In this document: piece by piece, positions 27,220 to 37,492 of the stretch | Numbering within the stretch: the first letter of the stretch is position 1 | How the letters are laid out: each line of letters begins with the position of its first letter | Source of the DNA: an uncultured Rhodocyclaceae bacterium | GTDB taxonomy: Bacteria > Pseudomonadota > Gammaproteobacteria > Burkholderiales > Rhodocyclaceae | Length of the DNA: 64,000 bases | Direction: 5' to 3' | NCBI GenBank assembly: GCA_907163075.1 | Contig: CAJQTY010000003.1 | Location: 114,637-178,636 of the forward strand | Notes under the pieces: generated by a model | The model's input: the letters and a program-made list of their open reading frames with translations, nothing else | Told to the model about the DNA's origin: nothing | Database searches by the model: none | Position numbers and translations under genes: made by a program

Positions 27220-27486
27220 ATGTCCCTGTTCTCACTGATCTTCGGCAACAAACAGAAAACGGCCACCATCGCCAAGGAACGCCTGCAACTGATCATTGCC
27301 CACGAACGCAACGGCCAGAACAGCAAACCCGACTTCCTGCCGGCGCTGCAACAGGAACTGATTGCCGTGATTTCGAAGTATGTCGCGGTCAAGCCCGACG
27401 ACATCAAGGTGTCGATGGAAAAACAGGGCAACTACGAAGTGCTGGAAGTCAATATCGTGCTGCCGGATCCCGCCAGCACGCGCTGA
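27220..27486 (+). CDS. minE: Cell division topological specificity factor MinE
   Basis: 88 aa, the usual length. The N-terminal part ([24 protein letters not shown]) contains the membrane-targeting and anti-MinCD segment, and the C-terminal half is the topological domain. The ATG follows minD's stop by two bases with AAGGA in front. It stimulates MinD ATPase. The 182-bp gap to dusB (27487-27668) contains no gene. Confidence 0.96.
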   Translation: MSLFSLIFGNKQKTATIAKERLQLIIAHERNGQNSKPDFLPALQQELIAVISKYVAVKPDDIKVSMEKQGNYEVLEVNIVLPDPASTR

Positions 27487-27668
27487 ACGCGCCCGGCAAG
27501 ACCGGCACCCGATACTCCAGGCCGTATCGCCGGGCATCGGGCTGTGCCTTTCCGTCGCCCAGGCGGATGTTTTATTTCCACGCACCAGCGCGAATATTGA
27601 CTATTTCTTAGGCAGCGATCGGGGTAGAATCGCTCCCTTCCCCTGCCCCACCCCTGCACGCTACCACC

Positions 27669-28703
27669 ATGGAATTCGTCGGCTTTTCGCTCAGAAACAA
27701 CCTCTTTGTTGCGCCCATGGCTGGCGTAACCGACCGTCCTTTCCGCCAGTTGTGCAAGAAGATGGGCGCCGGACTGGCCGTCTCCGAAATGGTCACCTCC
27801 AACTCGCTGCTCTACGGCAGCGCCAAGACGCAGCGGCGCGCCAACCACGATGGCGAGGTGGCGCCGATCGCCGTGCAGATCGCCGGCGCGGCGCCGGCGA
27901 TGATGGCCGATGCGGCGCGCCACAACGTGGACCGCGGAGCGCAAATCATCGACATCAACATGGGCTGCCCGGCCAAGAAAATCTGCAACGTCATGGCCGG
28001 CTCGGCCCTGCTCAAGGACGAACCGCTGGTCGGAAAGATTCTCTCAGCGGTCGTCGATGCCGTGCCCGGAACGCCGGTCACGCTGAAGATCCGCACCGGC
28101 TGGGACAAGACCACCCGCAACGCGCTGAGCATCCTGAAGATCGCCGAGCAATCAGGCATCCGCGCCCTGGCCATGCACGGACGCACGCGGGCCTGCGGCT
28201 ACACCGGAACGGCGGAGTACGAGACGATCGCCGCAGTCAAGGCCGAAGCGCGCATTCCGGTCATCGCCAACGGCGACATCACCTCGCCGGAGAAGGCGAA
28301 GTTCGTGCTCGAAACGACCGGCGCCGACGCGCTGATGATCGGCCGCGCGGCGCAGGGCCGTCCGTGGCTGTTTCGCGAGATCGAGCACTTTCTGCAGACC
28401 GGCACGCACCTGCTGCCGCCGCGCGTTGCCGAGATCCACGACATTCTGTTGGCGCATCTCGAAGACCTTTACGACTTCTACGGGGCCGAGACCGGCGTGC
28501 GCGTGGCACGCAAACACATTTCCTGGTACACCCGGGGACTGGCCGGATCGGCCGCCTTCCGCCACGCGATGAACCAGTTGCCGGACATCGCCGAGCAGCA
28601 GCGGGCGGTCAACGACTTTTTCTTCGCGCTCGCCGAACACGGCGAACACCTGAGCTACGCCCAGCCAGAAAACAACGATGACCGTGAGGGACTTGCCGCA
28701 TGA
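27669..28703 (+). CDS. dusB: tRNA-dihydrouridine synthase B
   Basis: 344-aa flavoprotein. Residues 11-20 (FVAPMAGVTD) form the FMN-binding start. The catalytic cysteine is in MGCPAKKICNVMAGSALL, and MHGRTRACGYTG and ANGDITSPE are further family motifs. It reduces uridines in the tRNA D-loop. Its stop overlaps fis by four bases (ATGA), the classic dusB-fis pair. Confidence 0.95.
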   Translation: MEFVGFSLRNNLFVAPMAGVTDRPFRQLCKKMGAGLAVSEMVTSNSLLYGSAKTQRRANHDGEVAPIAVQIAGAAPAMMADAARHNVDRGAQIIDINMGCPAKKICNVMAGSALLKDEPLVGKILSAVVDAVPGTPVTLKIRTGWDKTTRNALSILKIAEQSGIRALAMHGRTRACGYTGTAEYETIAAVKAEARIPVIANGDITSPEKAKFVLETTGADALMIGRAAQGRPWLFREIEHFLQTGTHLLPPRVAEIHDILLAHLEDLYDFYGAETGVRVARKHISWYTRGLAGSAAFRHAMNQLPDIAEQQRAVNDFFFALAEHGEHLSYAQPENNDDREGLAA

Positions 28704-28936
28704 AACAAGAGAACGATATTGCGGCCTGCATCTACGGCGCGCTGAATACCTACTTCGATGACCTCGACGGCGAAATGCCGGCCCCCATCTACGATATGGT
28801 CCTGCGGAGCGTCGAGCGCCCGATGCTCGAAGTGGTGCTCGAGCGGGCCAGGGGAAACCAGACGCTGGCCTCCCAGATGCTGGGCATCAACCGCAATACC
28901 TTGCGCAAGAAACTCGTTGATTACAAGCTCGTTTGA
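28700..28936 (+). CDS. fis: DNA-binding protein Fis
   Basis: 78-aa nucleoid protein. The C-terminal helix-turn-helix is clear ([20 protein letters not shown], residues 50-69). It is shorter than the 98-aa enterobacterial Fis, as is usual in betaproteobacteria. ATGA overlap with dusB; purH begins 30 bases downstream. It bends DNA and modulates rRNA, recombination and growth-phase genes. Confidence 0.93.
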   Translation: MKQENDIAACIYGALNTYFDDLDGEMPAPIYDMVLRSVERPMLEVVLERARGNQTLASQMLGINRNTLRKKLVDYKLV

Positions 28937-28965
28937 CCCACTTTCGGACCCGAGAGACGCCCATC

Positions 28966-30540
28966 ATGAAAATCCGCCAAGCCCTGATCAGCCTTTCCGA
29001 TAAACGCGGTGCGCTCGAATTCGCCCAGGGCCTCGCCGCCCACGGAGTGAAGCTGCTGTCCACCGGCGGCACCGCCAAACTGCTGCACGACGCCGGACTC
29101 GCCGTGACCGAAATCGGTGATTACACCGGCTTCCCGGAAATGCTCGACGGCCGCGTCAAAACCTTGCATCCGAAAGTGCATGGCGGCATTCTCGCCCGCC
29201 GCGACCTGGCCGAACATCTGGCGACTATCGAAGCGCACGGCATCCCGATGATCGACCTGGTGTGCGTCAATCTCTACCCCTTCCGCGAAACTGTTGCCAG
29301 GTCCGACGTCACGCTCGAAGAGGCGATCGAGAACATCGACATCGGCGGCCCGGCAATGGTCCGCTCGGCGGCAAAGAACTACGCCGCCGTGGCGGTCGTC
29401 ACCGATCCCGAAGACTACGCTTCGCTGCTCTCCGAGATGCAGGCCAACGCCGGCGCACTGACGCTGGCCACGCGCTTCGGCCTGGCCAAAAAGGCGTTCA
29501 CGCACACCGCGCGCTATGACGCAGCGATCGCCAACTGGCTGACGGCGCTCGACGAAACGAACAACCCGCAGGCGCTGACGCCTTTCCCGCAGAAGCTGCA
29601 ACTCGCCTTCGACCGCGTCGAAACGCTGCGTTACGGCGAAAATCCGCACCAGAGCGCTGCCTTCTACCGCGACCCGATCGCGACGCCGGGCACCATCGCC
29701 GCCTACCGGCAACTGCAGGGCAAGGAACTCTCGTACAACAACATCGCCGACGCCGACGCCGCCTGGGAATGCGTCAAGACCTTCAGCGCCCCGGCCTGCG
29801 TCATCATCAAGCACGCCAACCCGTGCGGCGTGGCCGTCGCCGCTGGCCTGCTGCCGGCCTATGAAAAAGCCTTCCAGACCGATTCAACCTCGGCTTTCGG
29901 CGGCATCATCGCCTTCAACGGCACGGTCGATACCGACATCGTCGCCGCCATGAACGAGCGCAAGCACTTCGTCGAAGTCCTGATCGCCCCGGCCTACACT
30001 GCGGCCGCCAGGGACATGCTGGCCAGCAAGCAGAACCTGCGCGTGCTCGAACTGCCGCTGTCCAATAACTACCACGCCTTCGAGATGAAGCGCGTCGGCG
30101 GCGGCCTGCTGGTGCAGACGCCGGACACGTTCAACGTCCAGTCCTCCGATCTCAGGGTGGTGACCCGGCTGGCGCCGACCGCGGCACAGATCGAAGACCT
30201 GCTCTTCGCCTACCGCGTGGCCAAGTTCGTCAAATCCAACGCCATCGTATTCTGTGGCGGCGGCATGACGCTCGGCGTCGGCGCCGGCCAGATGAGCCGC
30301 GTCGACTCGACGAAGATCGCCGTGATCAAGGCGCACAATGCCGGCCTGGCGCTGGCCGGCGCCTGCGTCGCCTCGGACGCCTTCTTCCCCTTCCGCGACG
30401 GCCTCGACGTTCTCGCCGAAGCCGGCGCCAAGTCGGTCATCCAGCCCGGCGGCTCGATGCGCGACGAAGAAGTCATCGCTGCGGCGGACGAACACGGAAT
30501 CGCCATGGTATTTACCGGCGCCCGTCATTTCAGACATTAA
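28966..30540 (+). CDS. purH: Bifunctional AICAR formyltransferase/IMP cyclohydrolase
   Basis: 524 aa. The start at [15 protein letters not shown] is chosen because this is the normal PurH beginning; an upstream in-frame codon would add 11 odd residues and overlap fis. The N-terminal IMP cyclohydrolase domain (1-200) contains [10 protein letters not shown] and [13 protein letters not shown]. The C-terminal formyltransferase domain holds [11 protein letters not shown]. It catalyses the last two steps of IMP synthesis. Confidence 0.97.
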   Translation: MKIRQALISLSDKRGALEFAQGLAAHGVKLLSTGGTAKLLHDAGLAVTEIGDYTGFPEMLDGRVKTLHPKVHGGILARRDLAEHLATIEAHGIPMIDLVCVNLYPFRETVARSDVTLEEAIENIDIGGPAMVRSAAKNYAAVAVVTDPEDYASLLSEMQANAGALTLATRFGLAKKAFTHTARYDAAIANWLTALDETNNPQALTPFPQKLQLAFDRVETLRYGENPHQSAAFYRDPIATPGTIAAYRQLQGKELSYNNIADADAAWECVKTFSAPACVIIKHANPCGVAVAAGLLPAYEKAFQTDSTSAFGGIIAFNGTVDTDIVAAMNERKHFVEVLIAPAYTAAARDMLASKQNLRVLELPLSNNYHAFEMKRVGGGLLVQTPDTFNVQSSDLRVVTRLAPTAAQIEDLLFAYRVAKFVKSNAIVFCGGGMTLGVGAGQMSRVDSTKIAVIKAHNAGLALAGACVASDAFFPFRDGLDVLAEAGAKSVIQPGGSMRDEEVIAAADEHGIAMVFTGARHFRH

Positions 30541-30569
30541 GCCGCTGGGCGAAGAGCGAGGAGAGGGGT

Positions 30570-30622
30570 TGAGGAGTAAAATGATGCCATTACATTTCCA
30601 ACTACCGACTCTTCACTCCTCA
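30570..30622. repeat. Short inverted repeat between purH and purD
   Basis: TGAGGAGT (30570-30577) and ACTCCTCA (30615-30622) form an 8-bp stem around a 37-base AT-richer loop in the 90-bp gap. There is no T-run, so terminator function is doubtful. Confidence 0.4.
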
Positions 30623-30630
30623 CTTACACT

Positions 30631-31911
30631 ATGAAATTACTCGTCATTGGTTCCGGCGGCCGCGAACACGCGCTGGCCTGGCATCTGGCCAGAACATCCG
30701 GCATCCAGAAAGTCTACGTGGCGCCCGGCAACGCGGGCACAGCGCGCGAACCCGAACTGGAAAACGTCAACGTCACCGACCCGGCGGAACTTGCCGAGTT
30801 CGCCGAGCAAAAGGGCGTTCACCTGACGGTCGTCGGCCCGGAAGCCCCTCTCGCGGCGGGCGTCGTCAACCTCTTTCGTGCGCGCGGGCTGAAGATTTTC
30901 GGACCGACCCGCGAAGCCGCGCAACTCGAAAGCTCGAAGGATTTTGCCAAGCGCTTCATGACCCGGCACAAGATCCCGACAGCCGCCTTCGAAACATTCT
31001 CCGATCGTGCCGCCGCGCACGCCTACGTCGACACGCAGGGCGCACCCATCGTCATCAAGGCCGACGGCCTGGCCGCCGGCAAGGGCGTCGTCGTCGCCAT
31101 GACGCTGGACGACGCACATGGCGCCATCGACGACATGCTTTCCGACGGCAAGCCGGGCGTGGTGAACACGGCGTCCGGTGCTCGCGTCGTCATCGAGGAA
31201 TTCCTCGACGGCGAGGAGGCCAGCTTCATCGTCATGGTCGACGGCAAGAACGTGCTGCCGCTCGCCTCCAGCCAGGATCACAAGCGCATCGGCGACGGCG
31301 ACAACGGCCCCAACACCGGCGGCATGGGCGCCTACTCGCCGGCCCCGGTGGTCACCCCGGCGATCCACGCCAAGGCCATGCGCGAGATCATCCTGCCGAC
31401 GGTGCGCGGCATGGCCGCCGACGGTATCCCCTACACCGGCTTTCTTTATGCCGGCCTGATGATCGGCAAGGACGGTTCGGTGAAGACGGTGGAATTCAAC
31501 TGCCGCATGGGCGACCCGGAAACGCAGCCGATCCTGATGCGCCTCAAATCCGACCTGCTCATGCTGGTCGAACACGCGCTTGCCGGCAAGCTCGATCAGA
31601 TCGAGGCCGAATGGGACCGGCGCGTGGCCCTCGGCGTTGTGCTGGCGGCGGCCAACTACCCCGGCACCCCGCGCCAGGGCGATGTGATCAGCGGCCTGCC
31701 GGAAGAGAGCGAAGACGTCCACGTATTCCATGCCGGGACCGAGGAACGAAACGGCAAGATCGTCACCGCGGGCGGCCGCGTGCTGTGCGTCACGGCGCTC
31801 GGCGACAACGTCAAGCAGGCGCAGAAACGCGCCTACGACGCCCTCGTCGGCATCCATTTCGACGGCATGCAATACCGCCGCGATATCGGGCACCGGGCGA
31901 TTTCGCGCTGA
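30631..31911 (+). CDS. purD: Phosphoribosylamine-glycine ligase
   Basis: 426-aa ATP-grasp enzyme, joining glycine and phosphoribosylamine in purine synthesis. It starts with LLVIGSGGREHALAW and includes VVGPEAPLAAGVV, SSKDFAKRFMTRHKIPTA and PNTGGMGAYSPAP, followed by EFNCRMGDPETQ, all diagnostic. Full length. It is downstream of purH, with a 90-bp hairpin-containing gap. Confidence 0.97.
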   Translation: MKLLVIGSGGREHALAWHLARTSGIQKVYVAPGNAGTAREPELENVNVTDPAELAEFAEQKGVHLTVVGPEAPLAAGVVNLFRARGLKIFGPTREAAQLESSKDFAKRFMTRHKIPTAAFETFSDRAAAHAYVDTQGAPIVIKADGLAAGKGVVVAMTLDDAHGAIDDMLSDGKPGVVNTASGARVVIEEFLDGEEASFIVMVDGKNVLPLASSQDHKRIGDGDNGPNTGGMGAYSPAPVVTPAIHAKAMREIILPTVRGMAADGIPYTGFLYAGLMIGKDGSVKTVEFNCRMGDPETQPILMRLKSDLLMLVEHALAGKLDQIEAEWDRRVALGVVLAAANYPGTPRQGDVISGLPEESEDVHVFHAGTEERNGKIVTAGGRVLCVTALGDNVKQAQKRAYDALVGIHFDGMQYRRDIGHRAISR

Positions 31912-31964
31912 CGAGAAGATGCGTCACCGCCAAGGCAGCAGGACAAAATGCTTTACTACCGAGG

Positions 31965-32022
31965 CACCAAGGCTCACCAAGGAAAACCCTTGAAATACCT
32001 GGTGCTGGATGGTGCCTTGGTG
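31965..32022. repeat. Imperfect inverted repeat between purD and hemF
   Basis: CACCAAGGC (31965-31973) and GCCTTGGTG (32014-32022) form a 9-bp core stem, with further CACCAAGG-like copies next to it. The 141-bp gap also holds the hemF leader. Similar short CACCAAGG-rich intergenic repeats occur in other proteobacteria. Confidence 0.5.
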
Positions 32023-32052
32023 GTTCACTTTTCCCTCTAAGCCCGCCGCACA

Positions 32053-32988
32053 ATGATCCCCGCCGAAACGCTCAAGGCCTACTTCACCGGTCTGCAGGCG
32101 CATCTCGTGACCGCCATCGAAGCGCTGGAGGGCGATGACGGCGGGCGCTTTCGCGCCGACCCGTGGCGCAAGGAGACCGGCCAGCCGCTCGGCGGCAACG
32201 GGCTGACCTGCATCATCGAGGGCGGTCGCGTCTTCGAACGCGGCGGCGTGGCCTTCTCGCACGTCAGCGGCGCCGCCCTGCCCGCCTCGGCTACCGCCAA
32301 GCGCCCCGAACTGGCCGGTCGCGCCTTCGAGGCCATGGGCGTTTCGCTGGTCCTGCACCCGGAGAACCCCTACTGCCCGACGGCGCACATGAACGTGCGC
32401 GCGCTGGTCGCCAGCAAGCCGGGCGCCGAGCCGGTCGGCTGGTTTGGCGGCGGCATGGACCTGACGCCCTACTATCCCTGCGAAGACGACATCCGCCACT
32501 TCCACGCCACCTGCAAGCAGGCGCTGGCGCCCTTCGGCGACGACGTTCATGCGCGCTACAAGAAATGGTGCGACGAGTATTTCTTCCTCAAGCACCGCAA
32601 CGAGCCGCGCGGTGTCGGCGGCATCTTTTTCGACGACCTGAGCGAAGGTGACGCGGGCTGGAACGATCCTTTCCAGCGCAGTTTCGCGCTGACGCAAGCC
32701 GTCGGCGACGCATTTGCCGCCGCCTACCTGCCGATCATCGAAAAACGCCAAAACACGCCTTACGGCGAACGCGAACGCGAGTTCCAGGCCTACCGGCGCG
32801 GCCGCTACGTCGAGTTCAACCTGGTCTGGGACCGCGGCACGCTGTTCGGCCTGCAATCGGGCGGACGCACCGAATCCATCCTCATGTCGCTGCCACCGGT
32901 CGTCAAATGGCGCTACGACTGGCAACCGGAAGCGGGAACGCCAGAAGCGGCGCTCTACGACGTGCTGCCGCCGCGCGACTGGGTCTGA
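32053..32988 (+). CDS. hemF: Oxygen-dependent coproporphyrinogen-III oxidase
   Basis: 311 aa. It decarboxylates coproporphyrinogen III in heme synthesis using O2. Motifs: [15 protein letters not shown], then the active-site region [22 protein letters not shown], and the C-terminal [20 protein letters not shown]. Full length. Divergent orientation relative to hemC/hemD, which lie 3 kb away on the other strand. Convergent with the patatin gene. Confidence 0.97.
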   Translation: MIPAETLKAYFTGLQAHLVTAIEALEGDDGGRFRADPWRKETGQPLGGNGLTCIIEGGRVFERGGVAFSHVSGAALPASATAKRPELAGRAFEAMGVSLVLHPENPYCPTAHMNVRALVASKPGAEPVGWFGGGMDLTPYYPCEDDIRHFHATCKQALAPFGDDVHARYKKWCDEYFFLKHRNEPRGVGGIFFDDLSEGDAGWNDPFQRSFALTQAVGDAFAAAYLPIIEKRQNTPYGEREREFQAYRRGRYVEFNLVWDRGTLFGLQSGGRTESILMSLPPVVKWRYDWQPEAGTPEAALYDVLPPRDWV

Positions 32989-33028
32989 TCCGCGCGGGTT
33001 CGCTGGCCAAGGCCGGCGGATCGGTCGG

Positions 33029-35230
33029 TCACGGGGTTCCCAGGAACAGGTAGAAGCTGGACGCGCCGCTGTCGGAGCGTCCATAGCCCAGGTAAATCGG
33101 CCCGAGCGGCGTTTCGCCGCCAAGATAGATCGAGGCCGAGTTCATCCACCCCTTGAGCCGGGTTTCGGAATAGGGTTTTCCGACCTTGCCGGTTTCCAGT
33201 GAAACACCGGCACGCATGTCGCCGCGCAGCCCCATCGGCAAGCGGCCGATGATTTTCTCGATGCGCACTCCGGCGTAACGGATGTCATCGCCGATCAGTT
33301 GATCCTTGGCGAAGCCGGACAGATTGTTCAAACCGCCCACGGTAGCTGCATCGTAGGCTGGCAAAACGCCCCGCGGAGAGCCTTGATAGCTGACTCTCGC
33401 GTTCAGCACGTAATCACCGAAGGAATGGGCGCCCATCAACTGGGCAAAAACCTTGCTGTAATCTTCGCCCGCCGCGTTGAAGTAAGCCAGTCTGGAAGAC
33501 CAGCCCTTGGTCGGAAAATACAGGCGATCCATCTGGTCGAAATCGAGCCCGGCGTACGCACCGCTAAACGAATGCTTTGAATTGGCCGGAAACACGGGGG
33601 ATGGCACCCCGGTTTCCAGGCTCGCGTCGAGCCAGGTCCGTCGCCAGCCGGCACGCAATTGCCCAAGCAGGCCGACATTGACCCCGGCGCCAAAGGACAC
33701 GAGACCTTGCGTTCTGCCGTAATCCGCCAGCTTGCGGTTGTCTTGGTAGACGCCGTGGTTGTCGGTTCCGTAAGACAGCGAACTCTCGACAAAATAGCGC
33801 TGGCTGGCCTCCAGCGGCTGATACAAATCGGCCACCACCGCGTTTCTTCGACCAACTTCACCAGCGACCAGCAGCTGTCCGCCGAGCGAATTCAGCCAGG
33901 TCTTGTCGTAGGCAGCACGCAGGGTAAAGGACGAATCCTGCTTGAAGTCGGAGTAGAGGCTCACGCCAAGGCGCAGATAGTCCGGCCCCCAGCTCTTTTC
34001 CACCGGCAACACGCGCAGGATGTTGCGATCCCGTTCCGTCAGCACCGAGTAGTCGACCGTCTCATACCAGCCGTCGCCGTAGACGCGCAATATGTCCTGG
34101 TTGAGCCGAGCATCGTCGACGGAGTCGCCGGGCTTGACCCGCAAATGGCGTTCAACGGCGGCCGGGTTGACCGTCTTGAGCTGGGCGACCTGTATTTCGT
34201 CGATCGCGCGCGCCGATTGCCGGGCATAGGCGATCTTTTTCGACCAGGCCGCGTAACTTTCTTCGCTCACCGAAAACGCCTTCAAGCGGTCTGCCACCGC
34301 CTCGGCGGCTGTTTTGCCGCGATCGGCCGTTTCCGAACTCCTGTGGAAATCGCCGGCCGTTATTCCTTCCAGATCGGGCTTGATGTAGACGTCGGTCGCC
34401 TTGAGCGAGGCCAGCGAGCGGGTGACATTCTGTTCGGTCAGGATATTGACCATCTGCACCGCCACGGTGAGCAGGGAACCGACGTCTTCCGCCTTCATCA
34501 GCGGTGAGCCAACATTGACGGCGATCACGATATCGGCCTGGCAACGCTCGCGCGCTTCGGCGATCGGGACGTTGTCGACCAGCCCGCCATCGACCAGTTT
34601 GTGCCCCTGATGATCGATCGGCGCCATCAGGCCGGGCACCGACATGCTGGCGCGCATGGCCCTGGTCAGGCTGCCCTCGCGAAAAACGACCTTATCGCCG
34701 TTGCCGATGTCGGTGGCGATGATCGACAGCGGCAAAGGCAGCGATTCGATGTTGCGCTCGCCCAGATCGGAACTCACCAGGCGGTTGAAGAACAGCTTGA
34801 TCTTTTCCCCCGCAACGACCCCGCCCTGATAGGTGGCGCCTTTCTCCGTCACGCCCAGTTCCGAGCCCGGCATGAAGCGCGTTGAAATCGCCTTGTTGCG
34901 GTAATTGATCTCCGAATACGTCGGGTTGTCCTGGAACATGTCGTTCCAGTCGGCCTTCGCCAGTTCGGTACGCATCACGGCGGGCGACAGGCCGGAGGCG
35001 TAAGCGCCGGATACCAGCGCGCCCATGCTGGTGCCGGCCACGCAATCGACCGGTACGCGCAGCTTTTCCAGCACTTCCAGCACACCGATGTGCGCCGCGC
35101 CGCGCGCGCCGCCGCCGCCGAGGACCAGTCCGATGCGCGGACGCGACCCGCCTTCCGCGGCAAACGCCAGTGCGGCAACGAAAAACAGGCCGAGAACCGC
35201 CAGCTTTTGAAAAGTAGAAGACGTATTCAT
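33029..35230 (-). CDS. Patatin-like phospholipase with C-terminal outer-membrane barrel (PlpD/RssA-like)
   Basis: 733 aa from the ATG at 35230, preferred over a TTG five codons upstream because GGAG lies about 10 bases before the ATG. Residues 1-25 are a signal peptide. The patatin domain spans about 30-310 with oxyanion GGGGARG (38-44), nucleophile Ser68 in GTSMG and Asp214 in DGGLVDN. A POTRA-like segment (about 345-430) and an Omp85/D15-type barrel (about 430-733) follow. This matches type Vd secreted lipases such as PlpD, so an enzyme displayed at or released from the outer membrane is expected. Substrate unproven. Confidence 0.88.
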   Translation of the reverse strand: MNTSSTFQKLAVLGLFFVAALAFAAEGGSRPRIGLVLGGGGARGAAHIGVLEVLEKLRVPVDCVAGTSMGALVSGAYASGLSPAVMRTELAKADWNDMFQDNPTYSEINYRNKAISTRFMPGSELGVTEKGATYQGGVVAGEKIKLFFNRLVSSDLGERNIESLPLPLSIIATDIGNGDKVVFREGSLTRAMRASMSVPGLMAPIDHQGHKLVDGGLVDNVPIAEARERCQADIVIAVNVGSPLMKAEDVGSLLTVAVQMVNILTEQNVTRSLASLKATDVYIKPDLEGITAGDFHRSSETADRGKTAAEAVADRLKAFSVSEESYAAWSKKIAYARQSARAIDEIQVAQLKTVNPAAVERHLRVKPGDSVDDARLNQDILRVYGDGWYETVDYSVLTERDRNILRVLPVEKSWGPDYLRLGVSLYSDFKQDSSFTLRAAYDKTWLNSLGGQLLVAGEVGRRNAVVADLYQPLEASQRYFVESSLSYGTDNHGVYQDNRKLADYGRTQGLVSFGAGVNVGLLGQLRAGWRRTWLDASLETGVPSPVFPANSKHSFSGAYAGLDFDQMDRLYFPTKGWSSRLAYFNAAGEDYSKVFAQLMGAHSFGDYVLNARVSYQGSPRGVLPAYDAATVGGLNNLSGFAKDQLIGDDIRYAGVRIEKIIGRLPMGLRGDMRAGVSLETGKVGKPYSETRLKGWMNSASIYLGGETPLGPIYLGYGRSDSGASSFYLFLGTP

Positions 35231-35445
35231 GCGGCAGCACTCCAATTAGAGTTTGGTCGATCAGGATTCATGCGCGTACACCAACGGCAAGCGCGTCGGA
35301 CGGCGGCAATCCCGCAAGAATCCTACCAGATATGGAAACCGCCCATCCGCCTCATTGACAAGCTTTTGTGCCGTTTCGAACACGCCGCGCACAGGCGTGA
35401 AACCGGGCAGAGGAATCATCCAAAAAACCTCAATTGAAACCGCTT

Positions 35446-35575
35446 TCAACGCAAAAATCGCAGAGCCGCAGAGGAAGCAGGGGAAAAATCGGTTTCGCCC
35501 TCCGGGTGAGCCGTCTCATTCGCATAAGCCTTTGCGTTCCCCTGGCTTTTCTCCGCGCCCTCTGCGTTAAATGCG
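35446..35575. repeat. Long imperfect inverted repeat upstream of hemD's 3' end
   Basis: Arms of roughly 45 bp: the left arm (AACGCAAAAATCGCAGAG and GCAGAGG, 35449-35475) mirrors the right arm (CCTCTGCGTTAAATGCGATT, 35559-35578) with mismatches. It lies in the 355-bp gap between the patatin gene start and the hemD end. CGCAGAG-type hairpins of this kind are scattered intergenically in many bacteria. The rest of the gap (35231-35445) presumably carries the patatin promoter; no gene is supported. Confidence 0.5.
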
Positions 35576-35585
35576 ATTTCCAGGA

Positions 35586-36365
35586 TCATTCATGCCGAAG
35601 CCAATCGTGTGCGCACAGGCCTTCGACGATACCGGAATCCGCCGGCCCGGTCAGGATCAGCTTGCGCAGGCCAAGCCCGGCGCCCACTTCGGCAATTCGC
35701 TGATGTGGAACGAAGACCGGCAAGGCGCGCAAACGCTCACAGCCTTCGCTATCGAGCAAGGCCAGAAGCGTGCGCAAACCCTCGCTGGAGGAAATCGTCA
35801 ACGCATCGAGCGAGCCGTCGCGCAGCCGCGCTACGATCGTGCTGCCGTCGGCCGGCGCCGAGCGCTGGTAACAGCTCACGCGGTCGACCTCGGCACCGCG
35901 TTCGAGCAAGGTTTCGGCAAGCAGCTCGCGGCCACCGTTGCCGCGCAAGATCAGCACTTTGCGGCCGCCAACGCGTTCGGCCTGGAACTCGGGCAGTTCG
36001 AGCAGCGCCTCGGAATCGAAGCGCTCCAGTGGCGCGATGACCGGCCCGATGCCGCGGGCGGCAAGCTGCGCCGCGCCGCTCTGGCCGATTGCCGCCGCCC
36101 GCAGCGTGGCCGGCCAGGCGCGGCGGGCCAGAATGGCCGGCACGCTGAAGTCGACCGCATTGGGGCTGATGAAAACGGCGATAGCATAGTCGTCGAGCCG
36201 CGCGATGGCCTGCTGCAAGGACGCCGGATCGTCCGCCGGGCCGATTTCGAGCAGAGGGAAGAGCACCGCTTCGCCACCCAGCGCGGCGATCATCGCCGCC
36301 AGCTTGCCGGCCTGGGCGGCCGGGCGCGTCACCAGGATGCGCCGGCCCTGCAGGGGGGGAGACAT
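35586..36365 (-). CDS. hemD: Uroporphyrinogen-III synthase
   Basis: 259 aa. It closes and inverts ring D of hydroxymethylbilane. HemD is poorly conserved, but the start (RILVTRPAAQAGKLAAMIAA), the mid-region ISPNAVDF and the late TISSSEGLRTLL are characteristic. Its ATG overlaps the hemC stop by one base, so hemC-hemD are translationally coupled. Confidence 0.92.
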   Translation of the reverse strand: MSPPLQGRRILVTRPAAQAGKLAAMIAALGGEAVLFPLLEIGPADDPASLQQAIARLDDYAIAVFISPNAVDFSVPAILARRAWPATLRAAAIGQSGAAQLAARGIGPVIAPLERFDSEALLELPEFQAERVGGRKVLILRGNGGRELLAETLLERGAEVDRVSCYQRSAPADGSTIVARLRDGSLDALTISSSEGLRTLLALLDSEGCERLRALPVFVPHQRIAEVGAGLGLRKLILTGPADSGIVEGLCAHDWLRHE

Positions 36366-37309
36366 TACCCGGCGGCGAGGCAGGCCAGAATGGCGTCGGC
36401 GCCCTGCTCGCGCAACTGCTGCGCCAAGCGCCGGCCGATCGCTTCGTCGTCATCCGGCGCGCCGCGCAGCTCGCCACTGACCACCTGCCGGCCGTCCGGC
36501 GTGGCAACGAAGCCGCGCAGCCAGAGCTCACCGCCTTCAAACACGGCGTAGCCGCCGAGCGGTAGCTGGCAACTGCCGCCGAGCGCGCGCGAGAACGCCC
36601 GCTCGGCGCGCACGCAATGCGCGGTTTCCGGATCGTTGAGCGGCGCAATCCAGGCCGCGGCGTCAGCGCGAGCGGCGAGCACCTCGATGCCGAGCGCGCC
36701 CTGCCCCGGCGCCGGCAGCGATTGCTCGGGCGTCAGCAGTGTCCTGATGCGTTCCGTCAAACCCAGCCGGATCAGCCCCGCGGCGGCCAGAATGATGGCG
36801 TCGTACTGCCCCTCGTCGAGCTTGCGCAGGCGGGTGTCGAGGTTGCCGCGCAAGGCCTCGATGCGCAATTGCGGGTACCTGGCGCGCAGGATCGATTCGC
36901 GGCGCAGACTGGAGGTTCCCACCACGGCGCCCGCCGGCAAAGCGTCGAGCCCGTCGTAGGTGTTGGAAACGAAGGCATCGCGCGGATTCTCGCGGGCCGT
37001 GATGGCGGTCAGCGAAAAGCCTTCGGGCATTTCCATCGGCACGTCCTTGAGCGAGTGCACGGCAAGGTCGGCGCGGCCGTCCTGCATGGCGACTTCGAGT
37101 TCCTTGATGAACAGCCCCTTGCCGCCGATCTGCGACAGCGGGCGATCGACGATCTGGTCACCGCGGGTCGTCATGGACAGAATCTCAACCCGGCTTTGCG
37201 CATGCAGTTCAGATAAACGCGTCTGCACATGCACGGCCTGCCACATGGCCAGGCGGGATTCGCGCGAAGCGATGACGATGCGCGGCGGGGCGGATCTGGA
37301 GGAGTTCAA
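36365..37309 (-). CDS. hemC: Hydroxymethylbilane synthase (porphobilinogen deaminase)
   Basis: 314 aa. It polymerises four porphobilinogens. Key features: [13 protein letters not shown] start, TRGDQI, the catalytic Asp89 in [18 protein letters not shown], and the cofactor-attachment Cys247 in GGSCQLPLG. Full length and intact. It is divergent from the cyclic-nucleotide-binding protein gene, 183 bp away. Confidence 0.97.
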   Translation of the reverse strand: MNSSRSAPPRIVIASRESRLAMWQAVHVQTRLSELHAQSRVEILSMTTRGDQIVDRPLSQIGGKGLFIKELEVAMQDGRADLAVHSLKDVPMEMPEGFSLTAITARENPRDAFVSNTYDGLDALPAGAVVGTSSLRRESILRARYPQLRIEALRGNLDTRLRKLDEGQYDAIILAAAGLIRLGLTERIRTLLTPEQSLPAPGQGALGIEVLAARADAAAWIAPLNDPETAHCVRAERAFSRALGGSCQLPLGGYAVFEGGELWLRGFVATPDGRQVVSGELRGAPDDDEAIGRRLAQQLREQGADAILACLAAG

Positions 37310-37492
37310 GGCGATATCCCGGTCTCTGGTCAGTCGGAGGGAACAATCCTAACATGCCTGCGTACCCGGCTGGATCGGGCGGTAACTCCAATTGATCACT
37401 CTTAAAGAAGGCCGTGCTCGAAATTCATGACACGGGCGCACGATACGGATATTTTCCGGAAATTCTGGAAATTCTCTGCTTTACTTTGCCTT

